From an uncultured Lachnospiraceae bacterium (GTDB lineage: Bacteria; Bacillota; Clostridia; Lachnospirales; Lachnospiraceae): a stretch of 64,000 bases of DNA. The notes under the pieces were generated by a model, which was not told the origin of the DNA, did not search any database, and saw nothing but the letters and a program-made list of their open reading frames with translations. The stretch lies in the NCBI GenBank assembly GCA_947630875.1, contig CANRJG010000002.1, forward strand, positions 37,979-101,978, in the 5' to 3' direction. Below are positions 10,890 to 20,123 of this stretch, in pieces. A program made the position numbers and the translations under genes. Within the stretch, counting starts at the first letter, position 1, and each line of letters begins with the position of its first letter.

Positions 10890-11693
10890 TTAACTGCCGC
10901 TGCCGGCAACAATTTCGGTAATCTCCTGCGTGATGGCGCCCTGTCTTGCACGATTGTACAGCAGTTTCAGATCGTCAATCATCTCCTGGGCGTTCTTTCC
11001 GGCGGAATCCATGGCCATTCTTCTGGCCGTCACTTCACAGGCAAAACTTTCCCGCAAAGCCGCAATCAGCACCCCGCCCACGTAGGACGGTACCGCAGCA
11101 TTGATGATGGTCTGCTCGTCTGGTTCAAAGGTAGTCACTGCCCGGTCGGCGCTTTCACTCCGTTCCAGCGGAAGCACCCACTGGATCTGCGCATCCTGGG
11201 TCATCATGGAAACGTACTTTGTACTGATGATGCCCAGACGGTCATACTCTCCGGCCGCAAAGGAAGCACAAAGATCCTGTGCCATCTGCAGCGCATCGGC
11301 CGTGGCAAGGCGCTCGGAAGAAACCGTCGGTTTTCCGAAACGATCGCAGACACGTTTGCCGATGGGAATCACTTCCGCATCGGGATACTGCTGCAGCAGC
11401 CGGAAAATATTGGCATTATAGCCGCCCGCAAGACCACGGTCTCCCGCAATTACTACGAGTTTCGTCCGGTTTGTCTCCCGCTTTGCCAGATAGGGGCTTT
11501 TGGCACATTCCGGCGAGGCCATCAGCTGCTCCATGGCCGATGCAAAGGCATCCGCATAGCTGCGGCTCTGCTGCATGGCAATGCCTGCTTTCCTGATTTT
11601 GGAAGAAGCTACCAGTCCCATGGCCTTGGTCAGATGCAGGGTAGAATCTACGCTTTTGATTCTTGTCCGGAGGCTTTTAATATCTGCTCCCAT
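10890..11693 (-). CDS. atpG: ATP synthase F1 gamma subunit
   Basis: Central rotor shaft of F1. The 267 residues keep the N-terminal coiled coil (IKSLRTRIKSVDSTLHLTKA) and the C-terminal helix (RMAMDSAGKNAQEMIDDLKL, RARQGAITQEITEIVAG) that together form the shaft. The middle holds the conserved VVIAGDRGLAGGYNANIFR. AGGAG precedes the ATG, 4 bases after the atpA stop. The length is a little below the usual 285-290, with the shortfall in the variable middle domain. Confidence 0.96.
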   Translation of the reverse strand: MGADIKSLRTRIKSVDSTLHLTKAMGLVASSKIRKAGIAMQQSRSYADAFASAMEQLMASPECAKSPYLAKRETNRTKLVVIAGDRGLAGGYNANIFRLLQQYPDAEVIPIGKRVCDRFGKPTVSSERLATADALQMAQDLCASFAAGEYDRLGIISTKYVSMMTQDAQIQWVLPLERSESADRAVTTFEPDEQTIINAAVPSYVGGVLIAALRESFACEVTARRMAMDSAGKNAQEMIDDLKLLYNRARQGAITQEITEIVAGSGS

Positions 11694-11697
11694 AATG

Positions 11698-13191
11698 TCA
11701 CTCCTGCATTTCCTTTAAAGCCGCCTGCAGCTGTGCTTTATCTTCATCATCATAAAATCCGTCTTCAAAGCGCTTCAACAGCGGCGCATAATCCTTCTGC
11801 AGCAGGGCGTAGAGCCGTTTTTCATAATCTCCCACCTGTTCCACCGGAACGTCATCCAGATAGCCGTTGATGACCGCATATACGATCGCCACCTGGCAGC
11901 CTACAGGCACCGGGGCGTTTCGCTTCTGTTTCAGCACTTCCACGATACGCTCGCCCAACGCCAGCCGGCGCTTCGTATCACTGTCCAGATCACTGCCAAA
12001 CTGGGCGAAAGACTGCAGTTCCCTGTACTGGGCGTACAGGAGCTTTAATTCGCCGGCTACCGCTTTCATCGCCTTTAACTGGGCGGAACCGCCTACACGG
12101 CTGACGGAAATACCCGGATTGATGGCGGGAATAATGCCTGCATGGAACATTTCCGTCTCCAGGAAAATCTGTCCGTCCGTAATGGAAATGACGTTGGTCG
12201 GAATATAAGCGGACACGTCGCCGGCCTGGGTTTCAATAATAGGCAGGGCCGTAATGGAGCCGCCGCCGTATTCTTCCGCAACACAGGCCGCCCGTTCCAG
12301 CAGCCTGGAATGCAGATAGAAGACGTCGCCGGGATAGGCTTCCCGGCCGGGCGGACGGCGGATCAGCAGCGAAAGCGCACGATACGCCACCGCGTGCTTG
12401 GACAGATCGTCATAAATAATCAGAACGTCTTTTCCCTGTTCCCGGAAATACTCCGCCATGGCGCAGCCTGCATAGGGGGCGATATACTGCAGCGGCGCGC
12501 TTTCCGAAGCGGATGCGGATACGATAATTGTATAATCCATGGCGCCCGCTTCTGTCAGTTCGTTTGCAATCTGCACAACAGAAGTACTCTTCTGTCCAAT
12601 GGCAACATAGATACAGAGTACATTGCTGTTTTTCTGATTCATGATCGTATCGATGGCAATTTCCGTTTTACCGGTCTGCCGGTCGCCGATCAAAAGTTCT
12701 CTTTGCCCGCGGCCGATGGGAATCATACTGTCAATGGCCTTGATTCCGGTCTGCAGCGGAACGGAAACGCTTTTCCGCTCAATGATGCCGGGGGCTTCTG
12801 ATTCAATGGGCCTGGTTTCGGTACATTCCGCGGGACCTTTGCCGTCCACGGGGATACCCAAAGCATTGACCACGCGGCCAAGCAAAGCTTCGCCTACCGG
12901 CACGGAAAGCACTTTTCCGGTTCTTTTCACTTCCATCCCTTCACTGATGGAATTCTCATTGGCAAGAATGGCAACGGAAACCGTCTCTTCTTCCAGGTTC
13001 TGGGCCATACCGAAGCTGCCGTCGGCAAACTCTAACAACTCGTTTGCCATACAGTTCTTCAGTCCGTATACTGTAGCAATGCCATCCCCTGCAACTACCA
13101 CGGTACCGACTTCCGCCATTTCTATTTTTGACTGATATGTTTTAATCTGTTCTTTCAGAATATTGCTGATTTCTTCCGGCCTTCTGTTCAT
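11698..13191 (-). CDS. atpA: ATP synthase F1 alpha subunit
   Basis: Non-catalytic nucleotide-binding subunit of F1. The 497 residues include the N-terminal crown ([18 protein letters not shown]), the P-loop [15 protein letters not shown] and the signature [17 protein letters not shown]. It overlaps atpH by 4 bases (ATGA). Confidence 0.97.
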   Translation of the reverse strand: MNRRPEEISNILKEQIKTYQSKIEMAEVGTVVVAGDGIATVYGLKNCMANELLEFADGSFGMAQNLEEETVSVAILANENSISEGMEVKRTGKVLSVPVGEALLGRVVNALGIPVDGKGPAECTETRPIESEAPGIIERKSVSVPLQTGIKAIDSMIPIGRGQRELLIGDRQTGKTEIAIDTIMNQKNSNVLCIYVAIGQKSTSVVQIANELTEAGAMDYTIIVSASASESAPLQYIAPYAGCAMAEYFREQGKDVLIIYDDLSKHAVAYRALSLLIRRPPGREAYPGDVFYLHSRLLERAACVAEEYGGGSITALPIIETQAGDVSAYIPTNVISITDGQIFLETEMFHAGIIPAINPGISVSRVGGSAQLKAMKAVAGELKLLYAQYRELQSFAQFGSDLDSDTKRRLALGERIVEVLKQKRNAPVPVGCQVAIVYAVINGYLDDVPVEQVGDYEKRLYALLQKDYAPLLKRFEDGFYDDEDKAQLQAALKEMQE

Positions 13192-13718
13192 TTACTGATC
13201 ACTTCCTTTATATTCTGCAAACGGTGCTTCAGACTTCCGTCATAGCAGACACCGTCCATTTCCACAATCATTCCGCCCAGGATCGACGCGTCGATCTCGT
13301 ATTCTACTCTGACCTTCCGGCCGCTTAGTTTCTCCAGCCGCGCGCACAGCCGGTCTTTTTCCTGATCTGTCAGCGCAACCGCAGAGCGGACATGCGCACT
13401 GGTTCTGTGTACGCTGTCCGTATAGAGTTCTTCAAATTCACTTCTGCATTCTTTGAAAATATGCGCGTTTCGATGGGCGCAGAGAATTTGCAGAAACGAA
13501 AGAAAATACGCCGGTACCTCCTTCGCAAGCGTATGCCTGACCATGGCAGAACGCTCCGAAAAAGGAATCGCCGGAGAATCCAGAAACGCTATAAGCTCCG
13601 GACATGATGCGAAAATCTCCCCGACAAAGGCGAAGGCCTCATACAATTCTTCATTGTTTGCGCTTTCTTTGCCCAGTTCAAACAGAGCCAGCGCATATTC
13701 CTTACTGCTTACCGTCAT
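13188..13718 (-). CDS. atpH: ATP synthase delta subunit
   Basis: Stator subunit linking the top of F1 to subunit b. The reading frame is open further upstream, but the start at 13718 (176 residues) fits the family and has a GAGG site. It begins with [15 protein letters not shown], the usual N-terminus, and ends with [20 protein letters not shown], the conserved C-terminal motif. It overlaps the end of atpF by 17 bases and atpA by 4. Confidence 0.94.
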   Translation of the reverse strand: MTVSSKEYALALFELGKESANNEELYEAFAFVGEIFASCPELIAFLDSPAIPFSERSAMVRHTLAKEVPAYFLSFLQILCAHRNAHIFKECRSEFEELYTDSVHRTSAHVRSAVALTDQEKDRLCARLEKLSGRKVRVEYEIDASILGGMIVEMDGVCYDGSLKHRLQNIKEVISK

Positions 13719-14217
13719 GATCCTCACCCATCTCATCCAGGAACGAATTGATAATCGCATGGTGATCCTCTGTATTGATTTCCCTTCCGATGATCTTTTC
13801 GGAAATCTTTGCAGAAACATCGATAATCTCCTGTTTCATCTGATCTTCCGCTTTTTTATAGGCAAATGCAGCATCCGCCTTTGCCTGACGCACCATCTGA
13901 TCCGCTTTTTCCCGGGTTTCGTTTAAAATGGTTTCCCGGTCTGCTTCCGCGCGTTTCTCTGCTTTTTCCATAATAGCCTTTGCTTCCGCATCCGCGCTGC
14001 GCATCCGTGATTTCCACTCTTTTTTCAGGGAATCCGCTTCTGTTTTGGCTGCGTCTGCCGCTTCATAGGCAGCGTCCAGTGTCTTGCGGCGTTGTTCCAG
14101 CATCTTTTTCACCGGACGGTACAGAAAATGTTTCAATATCAGGAACAGGAGCAGCAGATTTATGAGAGAAATCAAAATTTGCCATATATTCACCGATATG
14201 ACGTCTAAGGTCTGCAT
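13702..14217 (-). CDS. atpF: ATP synthase Fo subunit b
   Basis: Peripheral stalk subunit. One N-terminal membrane helix (NIWQILISLINLLLLFLILK) is followed by LYRPVKKMLEQRRKTLDAAY and a long charged coiled coil rich in Ala, Lys and Glu. The length of 171 is normal. TAGGAGA precedes the ATG. Confidence 0.95.
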   Translation of the reverse strand: MQTLDVISVNIWQILISLINLLLLFLILKHFLYRPVKKMLEQRRKTLDAAYEAADAAKTEADSLKKEWKSRMRSADAEAKAIMEKAEKRAEADRETILNETREKADQMVRQAKADAAFAYKKAEDQMKQEIIDVSAKISEKIIGREINTEDHHAIINSFLDEMGEDHDGKQ

Positions 14218-14249
14218 GATAACTTTCTCCTACCTCTTTTTCTTCCCGT

Positions 14250-14540
<291 letters not shown>

Positions 14541-15467
14541 TTAACATCCTCCCTTTGCTTGTGTAACAGTTCTCTTTTTCCTTGCTTTGTAAGCATTATA
14601 TTCATCCGGAGAAAATGATCCGGAAATATACAACATCGTCAGCATGGCGAATATAAATGCCTGCAGACAGCCGCTGAACAGATCAAAATAGACGGACAGA
14701 ACCGCCGGAAGTCCGATCTGAAACAGCGGAAATTTGGCCAATGCGCCCGGCAGCCACCGTAAAAGCAACAGAGACAGCCCCTGCAGCGCGGAAGCCACCA
14801 GCGTGGAAACCACTGCGCCGGACATGACATTTCCGTAATGACGGAAGGCCATGGAAATGGGCGTTGCAATTTCGCTGATGACATTTAAAGGCGTCAGGAA
14901 TGACACAGGCTCCGTAAAACTTTTCAGATAATGCAGCGGACCGCATTTCATTTTGTAGTAACTGATCAGCAGAAAGACCAGAAGGGCCCAGCCTGCAACG
15001 ATATTCAAATCCGAAGTCGGGGGAAAGAGTCCCAGTAAAGACAGCAGACTCGAAAATGCGGACAGTGCCAGCATGGCTCCGATGAAGGGAGAAAAACCGG
15101 CAAAATAGGGTCCCATGTTTTTCTGTACCAGATCGTCTGTTTTTTCAACGATCCACTCCGCAATCAGCTGCCGTTTCTTCTCTGCCTTTTCTTTCAGGCC
15201 ATGGGTCAGAAACAGGCACAAAAACAGGATCGATATCATAACCAGCCAGGAATTCACCTGGGATTCCGTAATCAAAAGATCCTGTACCGGCAGTTTCAGG
15301 CGAAAAAAAATCCTCGCTCCGGTGATTTCAATACCATCGGAGGCAGGGGTCGTCAACACTTTGATCACAATACCTGCCGCCAGAGGAAGGATCATCCCCA
15401 GCAGCAGCAAAATATCTTTAATTTTAAAAGAATGATTTTTTCCCTTCATTGTTTCAGTCCTGTTCAT
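14541..15467 (-). CDS. atpB: ATP synthase Fo subunit a
   Basis: Membrane stator that carries the ion half-channels. The 308 residues have about six membrane helices. The essential Arg is in MAFRHYGNVMSGAVVSTLVA. The N-terminal part contains a loop between helices 1 and 2 longer than the E. coli type. The ATG at 15467 overlaps the upstream stop as ATGA; a second ATG at 15449 with AGGA upstream is an alternative start that would shorten the protein by 6 residues. Confidence 0.94.
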   Translation of the reverse strand: MNRTETMKGKNHSFKIKDILLLLGMILPLAAGIVIKVLTTPASDGIEITGARIFFRLKLPVQDLLITESQVNSWLVMISILFLCLFLTHGLKEKAEKKRQLIAEWIVEKTDDLVQKNMGPYFAGFSPFIGAMLALSAFSSLLSLLGLFPPTSDLNIVAGWALLVFLLISYYKMKCGPLHYLKSFTEPVSFLTPLNVISEIATPISMAFRHYGNVMSGAVVSTLVASALQGLSLLLLRWLPGALAKFPLFQIGLPAVLSVYFDLFSGCLQAFIFAMLTMLYISGSFSPDEYNAYKARKKRTVTQAKGGC

Positions 15468-15871
15468 TCTTCCTTTGTTTCTTCAGATTTCACACGGTTA
15501 TTGAACAGCGGTCTGCACGCAATGGCAATCCGCGGAAAAAACAGCGGCAGCAAAACCGCAACGATGTTGAAACATGGCAGCAGAAGTCCTGCCGCCGCAA
15601 CAGCGAACAAAAACAGCATGCGAAGCGTCTGGGAAAGCTTCACAAAGTTTGTCCGCTGTTTTTCTTCTTTGTCCAGCGCCTTCTGCACGGTCAGTCCCAT
15701 CAAAAAGAAATTACATACCGACGCCGCACCGCTTAAAAGATTGCCGAAGAGAACACCGGTATTCCATTTTCCGATGATCAAAAAGACCGAATGCATCAAA
15801 AGGCTCAAAATCAGTACAAACAGCGCGATATAGGCGGTTTCCCGCTTCACTGTCGTATCAATCTGTTTCAA
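15464..15871 (-). CDS. atpI: ATP synthase subunit I-like membrane protein
   Basis: AtpI-type proteins precede atpB in many atp operons and help assemble the c ring. The 135 residues contain four predicted membrane helices (two in ~12-60, two in ~85-120) and a charged C-terminus. The start is TTG, with GGAATGG upstream. Sequence similarity within this family is low; the call rests on length, topology and position at the head of the atp genes. Confidence 0.8.
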   Translation of the reverse strand: MKQIDTTVKRETAYIALFVLILSLLMHSVFLIIGKWNTGVLFGNLLSGAASVCNFFLMGLTVQKALDKEEKQRTNFVKLSQTLRMLFLFAVAAAGLLLPCFNIVAVLLPLFFPRIAIACRPLFNNRVKSEETKEE

Positions 15872-15895
15872 TGTTTTCCATTCCTTCCTGCCGGT

Positions 15896-16927
15896 TTACT
15901 GGTTGAAATACTGATTCAGCCCCTCGACGATTCCCTGTACAAGCTTATTCTGATAGTCTTCGGTCACCAGTTGCTGTTCTTCCTCTGCATTGGTCAGGTA
16001 GCCCATTTCCAAAATCGTTACGGGAACGGTGGACCAGTTCAGTCCGGTCATGGTATCTGTCTGCCAGATACCGGCATTGACAGCGCCTGCCGATGCAGCC
16101 ACCGCATTGACAACGGCATTGGACAGCCGGTAAGAATTGTTATAAATCGCGGTGCAATAGGGATTGGCCGCCGTCGGACAAACCGTCATAACACCTTTGA
16201 CGGAAGGATCCGTGGAGCTGTTGGCATGAATGGAAATACAGGCGTTGGCACTGGCGTTATTTGCAATCTGCGCCCTTTCCGCGTTGCTGATATTTACACT
16301 CTGGGATTCTCTGGTCATGACCACCTGATAACCTGCTGCTTCCAGCGCGGCTTTCAATTTCAACGCCACTTCCAGATTCAGCTCGGATTCCGCTTTGCCG
16401 GTGGCAGTTCCTGTGGTTCCCTGACTGACGCGCGCCTTCTGCTCTGCCGCATTCGGCCCGATGGGCTCTGTTGCAGGATCTGACGCCATCTGATGTCCGG
16501 GATCAATTGCAATGATCTTGCCTGCGCCGATCTGCGCCGCAGCCACCGGCTGGGTGTAAGGCGATACAAATTCATTTTTGACATACCCCGTCTGTCCCTC
16601 ACAGACCACGCTGGACCATTCTGCATCCGCGTAAATCAGCTGCAGAACCGTATTGGCCGGAACTTTCACAATCACTGCTGTATTCGTTCCCGGTCCCTGA
16701 CGCAGATTCACCGTATCATTGGTAATAACGAACTGCTGCTGCACCGGTTCCTCGGTGGGCGTCACTACAGGAATTTCCGAAACTTCCGGCGTCGGTGTCG
16801 GCGGCGCCGGCGTTGCCGAATTTCTGCCGTTAAAAAATCTGCCCTGTACATAATAGATCAAAAATCCGCATCCCAGCGACAGAACGATAATCAGCAGGCT
16901 CAGCCCCAGTTTCTTTAATACGTTCAT
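15896..16927 (-). CDS. N-acetylmuramoyl-L-alanine amidase with SH3-like domain
   Basis: It cleaves the bond between MurNAc and the peptide stem of peptidoglycan, outside the membrane. The 343 residues run: an N-terminal membrane anchor (~7-28), a Pro/Thr-rich linker (TPAPPTPTPE), an SH3b domain (~65-125, NLRQGPGTNTAVIVKV), then an Amidase_3 domain. The zinc ligands are visible as the His of IAIDPGH, the Glu of KAESELNLEVA and the His of SIHANS; the catalytic Glu is in ILEMGYLTN. All expected catalytic residues are present. It lies just upstream of atpI in the same direction with no terminator between. Confidence 0.92.
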   Translation of the reverse strand: MNVLKKLGLSLLIIVLSLGCGFLIYYVQGRFFNGRNSATPAPPTPTPEVSEIPVVTPTEEPVQQQFVITNDTVNLRQGPGTNTAVIVKVPANTVLQLIYADAEWSSVVCEGQTGYVKNEFVSPYTQPVAAAQIGAGKIIAIDPGHQMASDPATEPIGPNAAEQKARVSQGTTGTATGKAESELNLEVALKLKAALEAAGYQVVMTRESQSVNISNAERAQIANNASANACISIHANSSTDPSVKGVMTVCPTAANPYCTAIYNNSYRLSNAVVNAVAASAGAVNAGIWQTDTMTGLNWSTVPVTILEMGYLTNAEEEQQLVTEDYQNKLVQGIVEGLNQYFNQ

Positions 16928-16966
16928 TTTTATCTCCTTGTTGACCCGAAAAGTTCTGTACCGGCC

Positions 16967-17695
16967 TTACTCATCCCAGTTGTGATAAACGCTTTCCACA
17001 TCGTCGTCTTCATCCAGCAAATCCAGAATCCGGTTGATTCGTTTAATATCTTCCTCATCCGTCAGCGTAACATAGGTCTGCGGAATCATCGTAACCTCCG
17101 CCTGCTCCATCGGTATATTTGCCGCTTCCAGCGCTTCACGCAGGGCACTGAAGGCATCCGGATCGCTGATGATTTCGTAGCTGTCCTCTTCTTCCACGAA
17201 ATCCTCTGCGCCCGCATCCAGCACCATCATCATCAGTTCGTCGGCATCCATGTCGCATTCTTCTTTATCGATCATGATCTGCCCTTTCTGATCAAACATA
17301 TAGGATACGCAGCCCTGGGTACCGATATTGCCGCCGCCTTTGGTAAAGGCGCTTCTGACATTGGCCGCTGTTCTGTTTTTGTTGTCGGTCAGGGCATTGA
17401 CAATGATTGCGGTACCGGAAGGGCCGTATCCTTCATAGGTAACCACTTCATAATTGACGGAATTGGCGTCTCCCGCCGCCTTTTTAATACCACGGTCGAT
17501 AGTGTCATTGGGCATATTATTGGCTTTTGCCTTTGCGATGACGTCACGCAGCTTGCTGTTGTTCGCGGGGTCTGCGCCGCCTTCTTTTACGGCGACTGCA
17601 ATTTCACGGCCGATGACCGTAAAGATTTTTCCCTTTGCCGCGTCGTTTTTTTCTTTTTTATGTTTGATATTTGCAAATTTGGAATGTCCGGACAT
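16967..17695 (-). CDS. YebC/PmpR/TACO1-family protein
   Basis: Members are reported as transcription regulators and, more recently, as translation factors that relieve ribosome stalling at proline stretches. The 242 residues show the family start [18 protein letters not shown] and [22 protein letters not shown] and [25 protein letters not shown] precedes the ATG. It lies between leuS and the amidase gene. Confidence 0.95.
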   Translation of the reverse strand: MSGHSKFANIKHKKEKNDAAKGKIFTVIGREIAVAVKEGGADPANNSKLRDVIAKAKANNMPNDTIDRGIKKAAGDANSVNYEVVTYEGYGPSGTAIIVNALTDNKNRTAANVRSAFTKGGGNIGTQGCVSYMFDQKGQIMIDKEECDMDADELMMMVLDAGAEDFVEEEDSYEIISDPDAFSALREALEAANIPMEQAEVTMIPQTYVTLTDEEDIKRINRILDLLDEDDDVESVYHNWDE

Positions 17696-17715
17696 ACCTG
17701 CTTATCTCCTGTTCT

Positions 17716-20121
17716 TTACTTTACCACGAAATTAATGATTTTGTTGGGAACATAAATTTCCTTTACTATAGTTCCGCTCAGTTTTGCGCCCAGCGCCGCT
17801 TTGGCTGCCGCAAGCGCGGTTTCCTTATCGCTGCCGGCGGCAATGGAAATGACCGTTCTGGTCTTTCCGTTGACCTGGCAGGGAATCTTTACGCTGTCTT
17901 CCTTCAGCGCTTCCTGATCGCAGACCGGCCATCCGCCGGCAAAGATGCTTTCCGAATTGCCGTACAATTCGTTCAGTTCCTCCGCGATATGGGGTGCAAA
18001 AGGCGCCAGCAGCCGCACGGCCGTCATGACGGTTTCCTTATCCACACCGCTGGTTTTGGTCAGTTCCACCATCTTATTGTTGTATTCCATAAAACCGGAA
18101 ATGACCGTATTCAGACTGAAGGATTCCAGACGCTGGGTAATGTCGCTGATCATTTTGTTGCGCAGACGCAGGGTTTCCGGCGTTTCGGGCGCATTCTTTT
18201 CCAGATTTTCCAACGCCATCTTCCAGAACCGGCACATAAACCGGTATACACCGTCAATCCCTCTGTCGTCCCACTCGGAATCCAGTTCCGGCGGCCCTAC
18301 AAAAAGCTCATACAGCCGCAGAGAATCACAGCCGTAATTTTCCACCAGATCATCCGGAGAAACCACATTCCCTTTGGATTTGCTCATCTTGATGCCGTTC
18401 TTTCCGGTGATCATGCCCTGGTTAAAGAGCTTGGTAAAAGGTTCGTCAAAATCAATTACGCCGATATCATACAGGAATTTGGTATAGAATCTGGAATACA
18501 AAAGATGCAGTACCGCATGTTCTACGCCGCCGATGTACATGTCCACCGGCAGATACTGATCTGCTTTTTCTCTGGATACCAGTTCCTGATCATTTTTGTT
18601 GTCAATATAGCGCAGGAAATACCAGGAAGATCCTGCCCACTGGGGCATGGTATTGGTTTCCCGTTTTGCCGGCGCGCCGCAGACCGGACAGGTAGTATTG
18701 ACCCACTCCGGGATATCCGCCAGCGGCGATTCTCCGGTACCGGTGGGCTGGTATTTCTCCACTTCAGGCAGAAGCAGCGGCAGCTGATCTTCCGGCAGCG
18801 GTACCGCGCCGCAGTGCGGGCAGTGTACGATGGGGATCGGTTCGCCCCAGTAACGCTGTCTGGAAAATACCCAGTCACGCAGTTTGAAATTGACAGTAAT
18901 CTTCGCAAGTCCGCGTTTTTCCAGCATTTCGGGCAGCTTCTTTTTGGCGTCTTCCGAAGACATACCGTTAAATTCGCCGGAATTAATCATCACACCGGGC
19001 TGGGTATAAGCTTCCGTCAGTTCTGTTTCCACGCCGTCTTTGGCAATGACCTGAATGATGGGAATGTCAAATTTCTTTGCAAATTCAAAATCTCTGTCGT
19101 CATGGGCCGGTACGCACATGATGGCGCCTGTGCCGTAATCCGCAAGCACATAATCGGAAAGCCAGATGGGGATTTTTGCATTGTTAATGGGATTGATGGC
19201 ATAGCTTCCCGTGAAAACCCCCGTCTTTTCCTTGTCCTGCATACGATCCACATTGGAGCGCATTGAAGTTTTATATATGTATTCGTCTACCGCCTGTTTC
19301 GTTTCCGGCGTCGCCAGTCCGGCTGCCAGTGCATGTTCCGGCGCCAGTACCATAAACGTCGCGCCGTAGAGCGTGTCCGGTCTGGTGGTAAAGACCCTGA
19401 TGGAAGCGTCCTGCCCGTCCACGGCAAAATCCACTTCCGCACCGATGGACTTGCCAATCCATTCGGTCTGCATCTTTTTGACCTTTTCCGGCCAGTCCAG
19501 TTTATCCAGATCATTCAGCAGCCGGTCCGCATATTTTGTGATACGCAGCATCCACTGTTTGAGATTTTTCTTAGTTACCGGCGCACCGCAGCGGTCGCAG
19601 CAGCCGTTGACAACTTCCTCGTTGGCCAGACCGGTTTTACAGCTGGGGCACCAGTTAATGGGCATTTCTTTTTCGTATGCCAGTCCCTCTTTGAACATTT
19701 TTACAAAAATCCACTGGGTCCACTTATAAAATGCGGGATCCGTGGTATTCACTTCCATATCCCAGTCATAGATGGCTGCGATCTGCTCAATCTGCCGCTT
19801 AATATTCTTAATATTTTCCTTTGTTGTGGCAGCGGGATGGGTTCCCATTTTAATCGCATAGTTTTCCGCCGGAAGCCCGAAAGCATCCCAGCCCATGGGA
19901 TGAATCAGATAATATCCCTGCATGAGTTTGTATCTGCTCCATACGTCGCTGATCACATAGCCCCGCCAGTGACCGACATGCAGTCCGTTGGCGGAAGGAT
20001 ACGGAAACATATCCAGACAATAATACTTTTTCTTATTGGGATCCGGTTTGTTGACCGGATGCTCCGCCCATTTTTTCGTCCATTTCTGTTCAATGGCTTT
20101 GTAATTGTAGTTCACCGACAT
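17716..20121 (-). CDS. leuS: Leucyl-tRNA synthetase
   Basis: Charges tRNA-Leu. The 801 residues show the HIGH-type motif PYPSANGLHVGHWRGY, two zinc-type Cys pairs (CPSCKTG and CCDRCGAP), the CP1 editing domain with TTRPDTLYGATFMVLAPEH, and the KMSKS loop GIKMSKSKGNVVSPD. The length is typical of bacterial LeuS. GGAGG precedes the ATG, 2 bases after the YkuD-like stop. No T-box leader is seen; expression would come from the promoter at 21894. Confidence 0.97.
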   Translation of the reverse strand: MSVNYNYKAIEQKWTKKWAEHPVNKPDPNKKKYYCLDMFPYPSANGLHVGHWRGYVISDVWSRYKLMQGYYLIHPMGWDAFGLPAENYAIKMGTHPAATTKENIKNIKRQIEQIAAIYDWDMEVNTTDPAFYKWTQWIFVKMFKEGLAYEKEMPINWCPSCKTGLANEEVVNGCCDRCGAPVTKKNLKQWMLRITKYADRLLNDLDKLDWPEKVKKMQTEWIGKSIGAEVDFAVDGQDASIRVFTTRPDTLYGATFMVLAPEHALAAGLATPETKQAVDEYIYKTSMRSNVDRMQDKEKTGVFTGSYAINPINNAKIPIWLSDYVLADYGTGAIMCVPAHDDRDFEFAKKFDIPIIQVIAKDGVETELTEAYTQPGVMINSGEFNGMSSEDAKKKLPEMLEKRGLAKITVNFKLRDWVFSRQRYWGEPIPIVHCPHCGAVPLPEDQLPLLLPEVEKYQPTGTGESPLADIPEWVNTTCPVCGAPAKRETNTMPQWAGSSWYFLRYIDNKNDQELVSREKADQYLPVDMYIGGVEHAVLHLLYSRFYTKFLYDIGVIDFDEPFTKLFNQGMITGKNGIKMSKSKGNVVSPDDLVENYGCDSLRLYELFVGPPELDSEWDDRGIDGVYRFMCRFWKMALENLEKNAPETPETLRLRNKMISDITQRLESFSLNTVISGFMEYNNKMVELTKTSGVDKETVMTAVRLLAPFAPHIAEELNELYGNSESIFAGGWPVCDQEALKEDSVKIPCQVNGKTRTVISIAAGSDKETALAAAKAALGAKLSGTIVKEIYVPNKIINFVVK

Positions 20122-20123
20122 CT

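Noticed and set aside
15896..16927. Loss of catalytic residues in the amidase, as in the nearby YkuD protein
   Set aside because: The zinc ligands His, Glu and His and the catalytic Glu are all present.
17671..19266. Plus-strand frame of 531 codons
   Set aside because: Opposite leuS, without motifs.
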